Positions 46,915 through 56,996 of a stretch of 64,000 nt of DNA are shown piece after piece. The translations under genes and the position numbers were made by a program. The notes beneath the pieces were generated by a model. The model did no database searches. It saw nothing but the letters and a program-made list of their open reading frames with translations, and was not told where the DNA came from. The stretch's first letter is position 1, and the number at the start of each line of letters is the position of its first letter. This stretch comes from Pirellulales bacterium (GTDB lineage: Bacteria > Planctomycetota > Planctomycetia > Pirellulales > Lacipirellulaceae): positions 62,001-126,000 of the forward strand of contig JANQOF010000026.1 of NCBI GenBank assembly GCA_028279215.1. The letters are read 5' to 3'.

Positions 46915-47400
46915 ATGGAACCAACCGCCCCCGAGCCTACGAAAAAGCACACAGTGGCCGTGTGGCTGGCATCGGGCCTGGGGGTGGGTTTGGTGATGCC
47001 CGCGCCCGGCACTTTTGGGGCCCTGTGGGGCCTGCCGCTGGCATGGGCCTACGATCGGCTACCGGGCGAACTCTGGTGGTGGGTGGCTTCGTTAGCTGCG
47101 GTGGCCATTGGCATTCCCATTTGCGGCCGCGCGGCGGCCGACCTGGGAATGAAGGACCCGGGACCTGTGGTTTGGGACGAATTCGCGACCGTTCCACTCG
47201 TGTTTCTGTTCGTCCCCGTCGCATTGCCCTGGACGGCAGTGTTGGGGTTCGCCCTCCACCGAGTGTTCGACATCACCAAGCCATGGCCGTGCAAACGTTT
47301 GGAAGCGCTGCCTGGCGGCTTGGGCATTGTTGCCGACGACGTAGCCGCCGCGCTGTACGCGGCGGCTAGCTTGTGGCTGCTTAGCCTGCTTTGGCGATAG
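46915..47400 (+). CDS. pgpA: Phosphatidylglycerophosphatase A
   Basis: 161 aa from the ATG at 46915; upstream in-frame codons are poor. PgpA dephosphorylates phosphatidylglycerophosphate to phosphatidylglycerol in the membrane. The segments [21 protein letters not shown] and [10 protein letters not shown], then [18 protein letters not shown] and [11 protein letters not shown] match the PgpA family active site. Four membrane segments are visible. It is followed on the same strand by folD after 82 bases. Confidence 0.92.
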   Translation: MEPTAPEPTKKHTVAVWLASGLGVGLVMPAPGTFGALWGLPLAWAYDRLPGELWWWVASLAAVAIGIPICGRAAADLGMKDPGPVVWDEFATVPLVFLFVPVALPWTAVLGFALHRVFDITKPWPCKRLEALPGGLGIVADDVAAALYAAASLWLLSLLWR

Positions 47401-47482
47401 TGCATCGCCACCTGCCAAGCGACACCCAAAGCCACTACAATCGACGGCAATTGGCGAATCCTCTCCCGTAGCTGCGCCCTTT

Positions 47483-48352
47483 ATGCCATCATCCGCTCAG
47501 ATTATCGACGGCAAGCAAATCGCCAAGCAGATACGCGGCGAGTTGGCCGTCGAGGTGGTGGAGTTCATTCAGAACAACAGCGTAACTCCGTGCCTGGCGG
47601 CGATCTTGGTCGGCGACGACCCGGCTAGCGAAGTGTATGTGCGCAACAAGCGCAAGGCGTGCGAACACGTTGGCATCGATAGCCAACTCCATCGATTGCC
47701 GGTAACCACCACGCAGGACGAATTGTTGCGGCTGATCGCCCGGCTCAATAAAGACGAGTCGGTGCATGGAATTCTGGTGCAGTTGCCGCTGCCCAAGGGA
47801 ATCGACACCGATCAGGTGCTGTTGGCCGTCGCGCCGGCGAAAGATGTGGATGCTTTTCACCCAACCAACGTGGGACGCCTGGTGCAAGGCAAGCCTCGGT
47901 TTCTGCCATGCACGCCGCATGGCGTGATTCAACTTCTGAAGCGAACCGGTATCGAAACGTCGGGAAAGCACGCCGTCGTGGTGGGGCGCAGCGACATCGT
48001 CGGTAAGCCACTCGCGCTTTTGCTCGCCGCGCGTGGCAACGGAGGCGATGCAACCGTCACCGTATGTCACAGCCGTACGAAAGATCTGGCAAGCTATACG
48101 CGACAGGCAGACATCTTGATTGCTGCCATTGGCAAACCCGAAGCAATTACCGGCGAGATGATCAAGCCGGGTGCCGTGGTGATCGACGTGGGCGTCAATC
48201 GCTCCGACGCTGGACTGGTAGGCGATGTTGAATTTGCCGCTGCCAGCCAAGTGGCGAGCTACATCACGCCCGTGCCTGGTGGGGTCGGCCCAATGACCAT
48301 CGCCATGCTGCTGGTCAACACGCTGACCGCTGCTAAGGCTCTGGAGCAGTGA
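47483..48352 (+). CDS. folD: Methylenetetrahydrofolate dehydrogenase/cyclohydrolase FolD
   Basis: 289 aa bifunctional enzyme that interconverts 5,10-methylene-, methenyl- and 10-formyl-tetrahydrofolate using NADP. The N-terminal catalytic part has [14 protein letters not shown] and [13 protein letters not shown]; the C-terminal Rossmann part has [16 protein letters not shown] and [14 protein letters not shown]. Together with the fae/mtdB genes this shows that folate-linked and methanopterin-linked C1 routes coexist. Confidence 0.97.
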   Translation: MPSSAQIIDGKQIAKQIRGELAVEVVEFIQNNSVTPCLAAILVGDDPASEVYVRNKRKACEHVGIDSQLHRLPVTTTQDELLRLIARLNKDESVHGILVQLPLPKGIDTDQVLLAVAPAKDVDAFHPTNVGRLVQGKPRFLPCTPHGVIQLLKRTGIETSGKHAVVVGRSDIVGKPLALLLAARGNGGDATVTVCHSRTKDLASYTRQADILIAAIGKPEAITGEMIKPGAVVIDVGVNRSDAGLVGDVEFAAASQVASYITPVPGGVGPMTIAMLLVNTLTAAKALEQ

Positions 48353-48379
48353 TCGCGCGGAACACTGCAGGCCGACTAG

Positions 48380-48409
48380 TTGCACCGCTTGCGTACCGTG
48401 GATTACCAT
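48380..48409 (+). promoter_or_regulatory. Possible promoter of tRNA-Gly(CCC)
   Basis: TTGCAC at 48380-48385 and TACCAT at 48404-48409 with an 18-base spacer, 12 bases before the tRNA. Weak match, but the distance to the tRNA fits. Confidence 0.35.
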
Positions 48410-48421
48410 AAACCACACTCG

Positions 48422-48495
<74 letters not shown>

Positions 48496-48551
48496 TCAAT
48501 CGAACCGAGGAGCCGCGATGTAGTACGGCTGCCCCCATCTGACGATTCGCC

Positions 48552-49958
48552 GTGCGACTGCCGATTCAACACCAGTTCATGCTACCGATGCTCGGCGTAG
48601 CAACCATAAGCTTGGCGATCATTGCGTTGACCAATGCGCGCTCGGCGTCGCTACACACACGCGTCCGGGTCGAAAGCCAATTACGCGGGGTCGTCGGGGT
48701 GTTAGCGAACAGCAATTTTCCACTCACGAATCGCGTCTTGCGCCAAATGGGCGAGCTTGCAGGTGCCGAGTTGGTATTGGCCAGCAGCCAAGGCCAGGTT
48801 CTCGCTACAAGCGATTTCGAAGTCTCCTACACTGAATTGCCAGATAACGATCCGCCCGAGGCATCGGTCGAAGAGATTGAACTCCACGGACCAGTCGAGG
48901 TGAGAAACAAGTACTACTACAACGCGGCACTGCGAATGCCAAGTCGATTTGCGCGTGATCGTCCAGTGGTGCTGCACGTCTTGTTCTCGAAGGCGGAGTA
49001 CGATTCGGCCTGGCAAGCACGATTTGTGCCACCGCTTGTTGTTGGAGTGGCCACGCTTGCGGTGGTCGGCGTCGTGATTCACCTGGTGGCAACGCGAATT
49101 CGTCGCGTGCTGCACAGGCTACAAGGTGGAATGCGACTGCTCGCCGAAGGCGGTTTCGAGCCGGTACCGATGCCATCGGTCGACGACGAAATTCGAGACC
49201 TAACTGCTGACGTCAATCAAACAGCCGAGCGACTGCTGGAGTACGAGTTCGAGGTTCGCGATACTGAACGGCTGCGGACCTTGAATACCCTTGGCGCGGG
49301 CCTTGCGCACGAGATGCGTAACGCCGCGACCGGGTGCCGTATGGCCATCGATTTGCACGACGAGAGCACCGTCAATGGGGCAGCGTCTGACGAGTGCCTC
49401 GCGGTGGCCCGAGGGCAGTTACGACTGATGGAAAAGCGACTTGACCAGTTCTTGAAGCTGTCCGATGGTCCCTCACAAGAGCAACGCACAGACACCGATC
49501 TGTGCAAGGTTGTCGGCGATGTGCTCCAGTTGCTTGGCCCCTCGGCAAAGCACAGTGGCGTTCGAATCGACTGGCGGCATGAAGGCGCGGCGCACGTCCT
49601 GGCAAACCCCGATGAACTATCGCAAGTGGTGATGAATCTTGCGCTTAATGCCTTGCAGGCGGCGCAACAACAAGCGGCGAGCGGCAAACAGGCCTACGTC
49701 CGCGCGGAAGTCGCCGAAGTGACAGGAACTGTCGAGCTGTCACTCACCGACTCTGGCAAAGGCCCCAGCCCTGCCGTCGTCGACAACTTGTTCAATCCAT
49801 TTACGACCGACAAACCCGAAGGCATTGGATTGGGGCTCGCGGTAGCGCGGCGTGTGGTAGAATCACATGGAGGTACGATCAGCTGGTATCGCGAGGCAGA
49901 TGAGACGAGGTTCGTCGTTTGCCTACCGGCAATAACGGGTGGACAAGGTAATGGCTAG
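48552..49958 (+). CDS. Membrane sensor histidine kinase
   Basis: 468 aa from a GTG. Two membrane segments (about 11-27 and 160-180) enclose a periplasmic sensor of about 130 residues. A HAMP-like linker (181-233) leads to the phosphoacceptor His253 (LGAGLAHEMRNA). The ATPase domain has N-box NLALNALQAAQ, G1 LTDSGKGPS and G2 EGIGLGLAVARRV. The NtrB-like architecture fits its partner, the response regulator, whose ATG overlaps this stop by 8 bases. The periplasmic domain has no family I recognise, so the signal is unknown. Confidence 0.93.
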   Translation: MRLPIQHQFMLPMLGVATISLAIIALTNARSASLHTRVRVESQLRGVVGVLANSNFPLTNRVLRQMGELAGAELVLASSQGQVLATSDFEVSYTELPDNDPPEASVEEIELHGPVEVRNKYYYNAALRMPSRFARDRPVVLHVLFSKAEYDSAWQARFVPPLVVGVATLAVVGVVIHLVATRIRRVLHRLQGGMRLLAEGGFEPVPMPSVDDEIRDLTADVNQTAERLLEYEFEVRDTERLRTLNTLGAGLAHEMRNAATGCRMAIDLHDESTVNGAASDECLAVARGQLRLMEKRLDQFLKLSDGPSQEQRTDTDLCKVVGDVLQLLGPSAKHSGVRIDWRHEGAAHVLANPDELSQVVMNLALNALQAAQQQAASGKQAYVRAEVAEVTGTVELSLTDSGKGPSPAVVDNLFNPFTTDKPEGIGLGLAVARRVVESHGGTISWYREADETRFVVCLPAITGGQGNG

Positions 49959-51339
49959 CGTACTGGTTATAGACGACGAACAGTCGATTTGCTGGGGTCT
50001 GACCAAACTGGGTCAGAGCATGGGACACCACGTTCGATCGGCCGCGTCGGCATTGCAGGGAATCGAGCTTGCCCAAGCAGCCCCACCCGACGTGTTGGTG
50101 CTGGATGTTCGCCTGCCAGGCATCGACGGCCTGGAAGCGATGCATCGCTTTCGAGAGATTACTGATGCTCCCATCATTGTGATTACTGCGTTCGGCGACA
50201 TGCGAACCGCAATGACCGCGGTGAAGAACGGTGCTTTTGAGTACCTGCTAAAGCCATTCGATCTGAAGGATGCCCGTGTCGCGATCGAGCGAGCGCTTAC
50301 CCAGCAACCCACCGTCGAAACCGGCACCAATCTTGCAAATCAGGAGATGATGGTGGGCGACTCACCAGCCATGCAGTCGCTCTACAGGCAGATTGCACTT
50401 GCTGCCGACTCGCGGGCGAACGTCTTATTGCGCGGCGAAAGTGGTACCGGCAAGGAGTTGGCCGCCCGAGCGATTCACCGTCACAGCTCACTGGAAGACG
50501 AACCATTTGTACCCGTGAATGTCGCGGCACTGGGGGGATCGCCGGCCGAGTCAGAACTGCATGGTTACCTGCGCGAGGCGTTCACCGCGGCCGATCGCAC
50601 TAGGCAAAGCGTCCTACATCGCGCAAGCGGAGGAACCCTCTTCTTGGATGAAGTGTCCGAGATTCCACTGCCGACACAGGTTCACTTACTCCAAGCCATC
50701 GAAGAGCAACAAATTGCGCCAGCGAGCGCCGGCGACTCCACACCTAAGCCGTTCCGGGTGATCGCGGCGACCCATCAAGATTTGAAACGCCTTGTGCATG
50801 CAGGTGCATTCCGTCGTGACCTCTACTATCGCATCTGCGGATTCGAAATCCGACTGCCCGCGCTGCGGGATCGGCCGCAAGACATCGCACCGCTTGCAGT
50901 CTACTTAGCAGCACATCTTGGCGAAGCACAAAACTCGTTTGCCGAAGAAACTCTAGCTGAACTTCGCAATCGGAAATGGTTTGGCAACGTTCGAGAGTTG
51001 CGGAATGCGGTTGAACATGCGCTGGTATTGGCTCGATCGGGGTTGATCCTTCCAGAGCATCTGCCGCCACCCGAGCCGCTTCTGGAAACTCATAACGAGG
51101 ATGAGACGGATTGGGAATCGACCTTGGCTGATTCGGCGCGTCGGCGAATGGACGACTTGCTCGACGACCCATCCACCACCGGTGCCATCTACGAGCGCTT
51201 GCTGCACGAGTTGGAGCAGGCCGCCTTGCCCAGAGCCCTGGAGCGATTTAACTACGAATACGCTCCGGCCGCACGTGCGCTCGGCCTACATCGCACCACT
51301 CTACGAAAGAAGATCGATTCACCACCACAACCTGAGTGA
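49951..51339 (+). CDS. NtrC-like response regulator with degenerate GAFTGA loop
   Basis: 462 aa from the ATG at 49951. Receiver with Asp8, Asp9, phosphoacceptor Asp52 and Lys101. AAA+ domain with Walker A GESGTGKE (162-169), Walker B GGTLFLDE (227-234) and arginine-finger region FRRDLYYR (287-294). The sigma54-contact loop that normally reads GAFTGA is EAFTAA here (209-214), within ELHGYLREAFTAADRT. The C-terminal part has a Fis-type helix-turn-helix (AARALGLHRTTLRKKI). The changed loop may mean it does not remodel sigma54 RNA polymerase. It is translationally coupled to the kinase. Confidence 0.93.
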   Translation: MASVLVIDDEQSICWGLTKLGQSMGHHVRSAASALQGIELAQAAPPDVLVLDVRLPGIDGLEAMHRFREITDAPIIVITAFGDMRTAMTAVKNGAFEYLLKPFDLKDARVAIERALTQQPTVETGTNLANQEMMVGDSPAMQSLYRQIALAADSRANVLLRGESGTGKELAARAIHRHSSLEDEPFVPVNVAALGGSPAESELHGYLREAFTAADRTRQSVLHRASGGTLFLDEVSEIPLPTQVHLLQAIEEQQIAPASAGDSTPKPFRVIAATHQDLKRLVHAGAFRRDLYYRICGFEIRLPALRDRPQDIAPLAVYLAAHLGEAQNSFAEETLAELRNRKWFGNVRELRNAVEHALVLARSGLILPEHLPPPEPLLETHNEDETDWESTLADSARRRMDDLLDDPSTTGAIYERLLHELEQAALPRALERFNYEYAPAARALGLHRTTLRKKIDSPPQPE

Positions 51340-52905
51340 TCACCCAGCTCGGCGGCGCGGTGGAGGCAAGTCCTCTTTCGGCAGCGGCGCTGCGCTCGAG
51401 AACCATAGCGAGCTGTCGCCCCAAGGTTCGGCGACGCTCAGTTTGAACGTGGCGAACCACTGTGCCAGTTCGGGTGAACCTGGTGCCTCCTCTAGGAACT
51501 TGAAGCGCTCAGCGTCCCACACAATGTTGCAAGCAATCAGGTCGACCACGCCGGAGTGAAAAAAGTACGACGTGTGTACAAGTTCGTGGCCCGTTAGCCG
51601 GTCGCTAAAGTGCTCGAGCCCACTGGAAAACGAAGGGCAACCCAGTAGCTCCCGGAGCAATGGGGCAATGACGCCCGCGTAGTCGTTTGACTGGTCGAGG
51701 ATTTCCTGTTGTAGCGACTTCGGAATTGGCGGAGCGGCGTTCGCTTGGGCGACGGGCACTGGCTGCACGTCGACAACTCGCGTTGTCGGTCGGTCGTTGC
51801 CTTGGGCAGATCGAACCAGGATGCTGCGCACCGTGGAGTCGATCGCCGGGCGAAGGAAACGATTGAAGATGGGGCCAAGGACCCAGTAGTAAGGGCGAGA
51901 CAATAGCGCGAGGTGATCGGTGAAGAACACCCGGTCGTGCGGCGCGATGCGTTTGACGAACGATGTAGACAGATCGAGCGTCGCACGCAGGCCATTAATC
52001 GCTTCGTCGTCGTCCGACCACAAACCTAACCAGCGGGTTCCGTAAACCTCAAAGGCCCGCCGCTGCAGTCGCTTCTCGGCTTGTACACGGATCGACTCGA
52101 TGACCGGTCGCAGCGTGAGCACCGCGAGGTGCAAAAAGAAGTAGAGAAACAGCGACAGCACTCCCAGCAGCACCAGTCCTTCGCGCGAGAGAAACAGATA
52201 CTCGATCAGACTGACGTCGCCGGCGGGGTCAAAGCTACCAATATGAATGCCCGCGTCCGACCGTTCGACGGCTACGCCAAGCGCCTCGGCCAGTGCGATG
52301 AATGGCGCCCGCAAGATGGCGTAGACACCCGCTTGCGCGTCGGGCTTCAACGTCATTGCGATGGGATGGCCCGATGCCGCGTCCCACATCAAGACGACAA
52401 GGTCTTTGGCCGCCGTAAATGCGGGACGTAGCAGCATGACGCCTACCAGGACGGCTAGTATGTTCAACGGGTGCCAAGGCTGACGGCTACTTTGATGTAA
52501 GAATGGAGTGCCTACGGTGGTCCAACTCTTGAGTCCCTTGAGCGGATTGCCGGATAGCATCGACAGCCGCAGCGCCATCCAAATCACCGAGCCGCCGTGG
52601 CTGTGCCCCACCAAATGGTACGACTTGCCCGCCTTTTCAAGCGGCTGCAGGTGATGCAGTAGTTGGGCAGCGGCCTTGCCGCGAGCCCGCTCGCCATTCT
52701 CGCCCGACCAATGGAACACTTCGTCGCCTGTAGCGATGCGGACGTTGTCGGGCAGCTTCTCGGTTACCTCTCGGGCAAACGGGCTGTCGGCTTGCCACCA
52801 TTTTTTACCGGCATCGGCCGTGCTTCCGGCAAAGGTGCCATGGACCAAGATGGCCAGTTCTTCTGGTTTGGCGTCAGACACCTCATCCGCAGGCATGTTT
52901 TGCAT
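51340..52905 (-). CDS. Membrane-associated alpha/beta hydrolase-like protein
   Basis: 521 aa from an ATG at 52905 (the frame is open 67 residues further upstream, to 53106, but that part has no conservation and would use up the intergenic region). The N-terminal part has the oxyanion motif ILVHGTF at about 19-25, then the nucleophile elbow GHSHGG (Ser102). Hydrophobic segments around residues 140-165 and 235-265 suggest membrane attachment. The C-terminal 250 residues are a unique region (YGTRWLGLWSDDDEAING) without recognised family. The lipase-like N-terminus points to an esterase or lipid role (inference). Confidence 0.65.
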   Translation of the reverse strand: MQNMPADEVSDAKPEELAILVHGTFAGSTADAGKKWWQADSPFAREVTEKLPDNVRIATGDEVFHWSGENGERARGKAAAQLLHHLQPLEKAGKSYHLVGHSHGGSVIWMALRLSMLSGNPLKGLKSWTTVGTPFLHQSSRQPWHPLNILAVLVGVMLLRPAFTAAKDLVVLMWDAASGHPIAMTLKPDAQAGVYAILRAPFIALAEALGVAVERSDAGIHIGSFDPAGDVSLIEYLFLSREGLVLLGVLSLFLYFFLHLAVLTLRPVIESIRVQAEKRLQRRAFEVYGTRWLGLWSDDDEAINGLRATLDLSTSFVKRIAPHDRVFFTDHLALLSRPYYWVLGPIFNRFLRPAIDSTVRSILVRSAQGNDRPTTRVVDVQPVPVAQANAAPPIPKSLQQEILDQSNDYAGVIAPLLRELLGCPSFSSGLEHFSDRLTGHELVHTSYFFHSGVVDLIACNIVWDAERFKFLEEAPGSPELAQWFATFKLSVAEPWGDSSLWFSSAAPLPKEDLPPPRRRAG

Positions 52906-53108
52906 TCCCGTTGGAGGCACGGCGCACAACCTCGTGGTGGCTAAGAATGGCCGCGCGAAACGCGCAGTGGGGAAGTTAGCGGACAAGCCGACGGATGCCA
53001 AGGTCGACTGGCGGCAATCGCTCTGGCGATTGCCGCTGGTGATTGCTAAGTTCCGCGTCGAGTCGAGAGGCGTGATAGCATCACACAACCCGCTGGCAGC
53101 AAACAAAG

Positions 53109-54290
53109 ATGTTCCGAAAACGAAGACCCGAAGTTGGCGCGCCGCCGGGGACCTTAGTGTTCCGTGGCGAATGCGTGCCCGCGCGGGTACACGTGGTACG
53201 CTATAGCTCCGACGCTATCGAAACGGTCCCCATTGCCGGACTCGATGACATACGCCCCCCCACGGGCGACGACCAACTATTGTGGATTGACGTTGCCGGA
53301 ATCGATGACCCAGAAGTGCTAAAGACCGGCGGTGAGCGATTTGGACTTTCTGAATTGACGATGGAGAGTATCGTCAACGTCCCGCAACGACCTAAGACCG
53401 ATCTACTCAACGACAAGCTGCTGACGATTGTTCATGTGCTACGAATCGACGCTGACGGGGCACTGCAGGTCGACCAGTTGAGCTTGGTGCTCGGCCCGAA
53501 CTATGTGATCACGGTGCACAATCAGGCCGACGCGTTCTTCGAACCGGTACGCGCGCGGCTGCGAAGCTCTGAGGCCCGCATTAAGCACTCTGGGCCCGAC
53601 TACCTTGCCTACGCCATCCTCGACGCCGTGGTCGATGGATACTACCCGGTACTCGAGGTGCTGGGCGAGCGGCTTGAGAGTCTCGAGGACGAAGCCTTGG
53701 AAGACCCGCGGCCAGAGTTACTCCGTGGTATTCACCAACTTCGTTCGCAACTCATCCAGGTGCGGCGAAGTTGCTGGCCGATGCGCGACGCGCTCGAAGA
53801 GCTGTTCCGAACCGAAACGCGGCTGGTGGCCCCAGACACCACCTCCTACCTGCGCGACGTGCACAGCAACTGTGCGCAGATCGTGGACGTTGTGGAGATG
53901 TATCGAGAAGCAGCCGGCGCGCTGATTAGCACCTACATGTCGTCGGTCGCCCATCGCAGCAATGAGATCATGAAGGTGCTGACGTTGATGTCGAGCATCT
54001 TCGTACCGCTCACGTTCATTGCCGGAGTGTACGGAATGAACTTCGAGCACATGCCAGAGCTGAACTACCAGTGGTCGTATCCAATTGCCCTCGGCGGTAT
54101 GGTGGTCACCGCGATATTCATGGTGCTATTCTTCGTACGCCGTGGTTGGTTCGGCCCCGTTAGTCTGCGCGTCGGGGGAGGGGCCACGAAACTGGCGATT
54201 GCGCAATCCGACTCGTTACGGATGGTGGCCGTAAGGTCGACACCTACAAGTCAAGCGGCGTTGCAAGTTGACGACCGAATGGCCGCGTAA
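53109..54290 (+). CDS. CorA-family divalent cation transporter
   Basis: 393 aa. CorA proteins form pentameric Mg2+/Co2+ channels. The N-terminal cytoplasmic domain is followed by a long coiled-coil stalk helix, then two membrane segments. The selectivity motif GMN is at residues 309-311 (YGMNFEHMPEL). The C-terminal 50 residues after the second span are non-conserved. It is divergent from the hydrolase-like gene, 203 bases away. Confidence 0.93.
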   Translation: MFRKRRPEVGAPPGTLVFRGECVPARVHVVRYSSDAIETVPIAGLDDIRPPTGDDQLLWIDVAGIDDPEVLKTGGERFGLSELTMESIVNVPQRPKTDLLNDKLLTIVHVLRIDADGALQVDQLSLVLGPNYVITVHNQADAFFEPVRARLRSSEARIKHSGPDYLAYAILDAVVDGYYPVLEVLGERLESLEDEALEDPRPELLRGIHQLRSQLIQVRRSCWPMRDALEELFRTETRLVAPDTTSYLRDVHSNCAQIVDVVEMYREAAGALISTYMSSVAHRSNEIMKVLTLMSSIFVPLTFIAGVYGMNFEHMPELNYQWSYPIALGGMVVTAIFMVLFFVRRGWFGPVSLRVGGGATKLAIAQSDSLRMVAVRSTPTSQAALQVDDRMAA

Positions 54291-54312
54291 CACTGGCGCT
54301 CGCCAGGCGCAT

Positions 54313-54350
54313 AAAAAAACGGGCCGAGTTTCGTTAGAAAACCCGACCCG
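54313..54350 (-). terminator. Intrinsic terminator of the YTV gene
   Basis: Read on the - strand: cgggtcgggttt pairs with aaactcggcccg (two G-U wobbles) with a short loop, followed by seven T residues. It lies 35 bases after the stop of the YTV-repeat gene. Confidence 0.8.
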
Positions 54351-54384
54351 CCTAGGTATCGTCACGTTCTAATGCGAATGCCGC

Positions 54385-56001
54385 TTAGTTGCAGCAACCA
54401 CAACCGCCCCGGAAGAAACCTCCAAGCCGGCAGCCACCGCATCCGCCGAAGCGCGAAACGCTGTAGCTTCCACAGCAAGAGTTGGCGGGAACGGTCACTT
54501 CTTGGGCAACCATCTTGCAGACCTTCACCGGTACTTCCTTCGTAACCTGATGAGGAACCTGGACCGTGTAGGTCTGAGTTTTCTCTTCAGGTACGCAGTC
54601 GTAGGTGGTCACCGTGTACTCGCGAGTACGTTGCTGCGGCACCATGACGGTGTAATTCACCTCTTTGGTAACGGTCTCAGGCACGCATTTCATCACCGTG
54701 TACTCACGGGTGCGAGTCTCCGGACGGCACTTGGTAACCTGAACGGTCTTGGTACGAGTCTCGGGAACGCACTTGGTGACGGTGTAGGTGCGAGTCCGCT
54801 CCTCGGGACGGCACTTGTGGACCGTGACCGTGCGGGTTCGGTCCTCGGTGGTCATGCTGCAGACCTTAACCGTCTTGGTGCGACTCTCCGGAACCATCTT
54901 GCAGACCTTGTAAGTGCGAGTCCGCTCCTCCGGGCGGCACTTGGTGACGGTGCAAGTGCGAGTCCGCTCCTCGGTGCGGCACTTCGTGATGGTGCGGGTG
55001 TAGGGAACTTCCTCCGTCACGCACTCGTAAGTTGTGCAAGGAACCTCGCGAGTTTCGCAACCCGGCACCCACACACGCTTACACACGGTGCGCGTGGCCG
55101 GTTCACAATCGCAAGGATCGCAACCGCAGCCGCCGCCACAAGGCACCTCGACCATCTGTGTTTCCCAGTGCCCGGTGTTAACGGTCACCGTGCGAGTCGA
55201 CTGAACTGGAACGCGCTTCATCACTATTCGAGTACCAGTTACTTCTTCGGTATAGGGAACCTGCACCGTGTACGTCTGTTCGACCTCTTCGGTGTAAGGC
55301 ATCTGCACCGTGTACGTTTGAGTCTTTTCTTCGTACGTCGGAACCATCACGGTGTATTCAACTTCCTTGTCCGAATACACAGGCACCTGCACCGTGTAGG
55401 TCTGCTCGACCTCTTCAGTGTAAGGCACCTGCACCGTGTACGTTTGAGTCCTTTCCTCGTACGTCGGAACCATCACGGTGTATTCAACTTCCTTATCCGA
55501 GTACACAGGCACCTGCACCGTGTAGGCCTGCTCGACCTCTTCGGTGTAAGGAACCTGCACGGTGTAGGTTTGCGTCCGTTCTTCCTGCGTCGGCACCATC
55601 ACGGTGTACTCGACGGTTTTCTCTTCGGTGTACGGTACTTGGACGGTGTATTCCTGCGTACGGGTCTCAGGCACTCGCTTCATTACCGTGTAATCAACCG
55701 TCTTGGTACGAGTCTCGGGAACGCAGACCGTGTAGGTGGCCGTCTTTTGTTCGGTGCGAGGAACTCGCTTGTACACGGTATAGTTGCGAGTCCGCTCTTC
55801 GGTCGTGTACTCGGTGCAGGTCACGGTCTTCATGACCGTCTCGTAAGTTGGCACATAGATGGTCTTAGTGACCATACAAGGCTCGCTCGTTTCGCATCCG
55901 CAATCGGACGCGACTTCAGCGCAACCGCAGTCGCTGGCCCCGGCTGGTGAGACGGCCAGCAGCAGGGCGACTGCCGGGACCATCATTAGTGAACGCAACA
56001 T
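54385..56001 (-). CDS. YTV-repeat cell-surface protein
   Basis: 538 aa from the ATG at 56001, with GGGAGG eight bases upstream. Signal peptide about 1-23. The mature protein is almost entirely tandem repeats of Val/Tyr/Thr-rich units around YTVQVPYTEE and YTVMVP, about 20-25 residues each, plus ERTRTYTV and similar variants. The N-terminal SDCGCAEVASDCGC and the C-terminal CCG plus GGCGGC and GCGCCN ends are cysteine-rich. YTV-domain proteins have been described as planctomycete cell-wall components (published family knowledge). Disulfide cross-links between the ends are plausible. It has its own terminator. Confidence 0.92.
   Translation of the reverse strand: MLRSLMMVPAVALLLAVSPAGASDCGCAEVASDCGCETSEPCMVTKTIYVPTYETVMKTVTCTEYTTEERTRNYTVYKRVPRTEQKTATYTVCVPETRTKTVDYTVMKRVPETRTQEYTVQVPYTEEKTVEYTVMVPTQEERTQTYTVQVPYTEEVEQAYTVQVPVYSDKEVEYTVMVPTYEERTQTYTVQVPYTEEVEQTYTVQVPVYSDKEVEYTVMVPTYEEKTQTYTVQMPYTEEVEQTYTVQVPYTEEVTGTRIVMKRVPVQSTRTVTVNTGHWETQMVEVPCGGGCGCDPCDCEPATRTVCKRVWVPGCETREVPCTTYECVTEEVPYTRTITKCRTEERTRTCTVTKCRPEERTRTYKVCKMVPESRTKTVKVCSMTTEDRTRTVTVHKCRPEERTRTYTVTKCVPETRTKTVQVTKCRPETRTREYTVMKCVPETVTKEVNYTVMVPQQRTREYTVTTYDCVPEEKTQTYTVQVPHQVTKEVPVKVCKMVAQEVTVPANSCCGSYSVSRFGGCGGCRLGGFFRGGCGCCN
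54550..55830. repeat. Tandem coding repeats of the YTV protein
   Basis: Iterated 60-75 base units within the YTV gene, for example words acggtgta and gtcttggtacgagtctcggg on the + strand. Two blocks around 55310-55520 are nearly identical copies of about 120 bases, a sign of recent unequal exchange. Confidence 0.85.
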
Positions 56002-56091
56002 TATGAGTTCCTCCCATCCATCGAAAAAATAGAAAATGACTTTCCCGCGTTTCCAGTTTTTCTTAAGACCGCCGTGCTTCCGACCTGTCAT

Positions 56092-56996
56092 TACTCACTG
56101 TGCGTGGAAAACCGGGGGACCTGGGAAGACTCGCGACCATCAACGGGCAGGCGGCAGAATCCCCCACAGCTACTTTGAACCATCGCACCAGATTCGCCGA
56201 AATTTTCGCGGCTCTACGACCTCTGATGTTGTTGGCTCTTGGATAGAATACTCCTACTAATTGGGGCTTGGAAGCGGTGGATTGGGAAAATCGGCAAACT
56301 TTTACGATTGGGGGGTAGGCGCGAACTACTGTCGTTGGCGGTCGTCAATTGCCGACGCCTGCCCGGGAATGGGCGTGCGATTCCATAGGGGTGCCGTAAC
56401 CTCCTCTCCATGCACTCTTTACGTTAGGTCGTCGAACGCATCGGAACTCTCGTCGTGCCCGTGAGGGCTGTTGCCTGCGGCACTCCGCGTCTGGGATGCC
56501 GTTTTGGTAGCTCCAGAGGGTACTGCAAGTCCATCGACTGAGCGCACGCTCACAGAATTTGGTGGCTAGGTGCCAACCATCGGGCGATTTGTGTAGTAGG
56601 CTTGTAATGTCGGCCGTCGCCCACTTGATGGCTTGATGCAATTGCCAGCCTCTTCTACGAACTCATCGCCTCGATTGCTAACCCAAGCGGATATGCGTCC
56701 CGAAGGCGCACCGTACCCGCCCAAATCGCACGCTCCCGGTTACTGGGTACGACGCGCTCGATAGATCACCCCGTTTGCTCGCTCGACCCCAGCGAGCACC
56801 CCGCCAGGTCGCCGATTGCCTTGCCAATCGGCGACCTTCTTCTTCGGCCAGCTTAGCATGGCTTCGGCATCTAATTCGGGCGTTTCCAGGATTCGACCGG
56901 TCCACCCAAAGCAAGAAACCGAAGTAGGCAACAGCAGCGACATCGTGATACTATACGGCCGCTGTCGCCACCTCTCTGTATCCACTGGGGGTAATC
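56092..56996. other. Long intergenic region, no gene recognised
   Basis: About 900 bases between the YTV gene and the M48 peptidase gene. Several short frames, the best at 56740-56985 on the - strand, lack signals or known motifs. Could hold a decayed gene or regulatory DNA. Confidence 0.5.

Noticed and set aside
54550..55830. Regular direct repeats resembling a CRISPR array
   Set aside because: Units are contiguous, translated and degenerate, without unique spacers; no cas genes nearby.
54502..55950. 482-residue open frame antisense to the YTV gene, with regular repeats
   Set aside because: The repeats arise from the tandem coding repeats of the YTV gene on the other strand, which has a signal peptide, ribosome site and terminator.
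56740..56985. Short minus-strand frame in the gap before the M48 gene
   Set aside because: Eighty residues without motif, signal or ribosome site; kept only as part of the unexplained gap.
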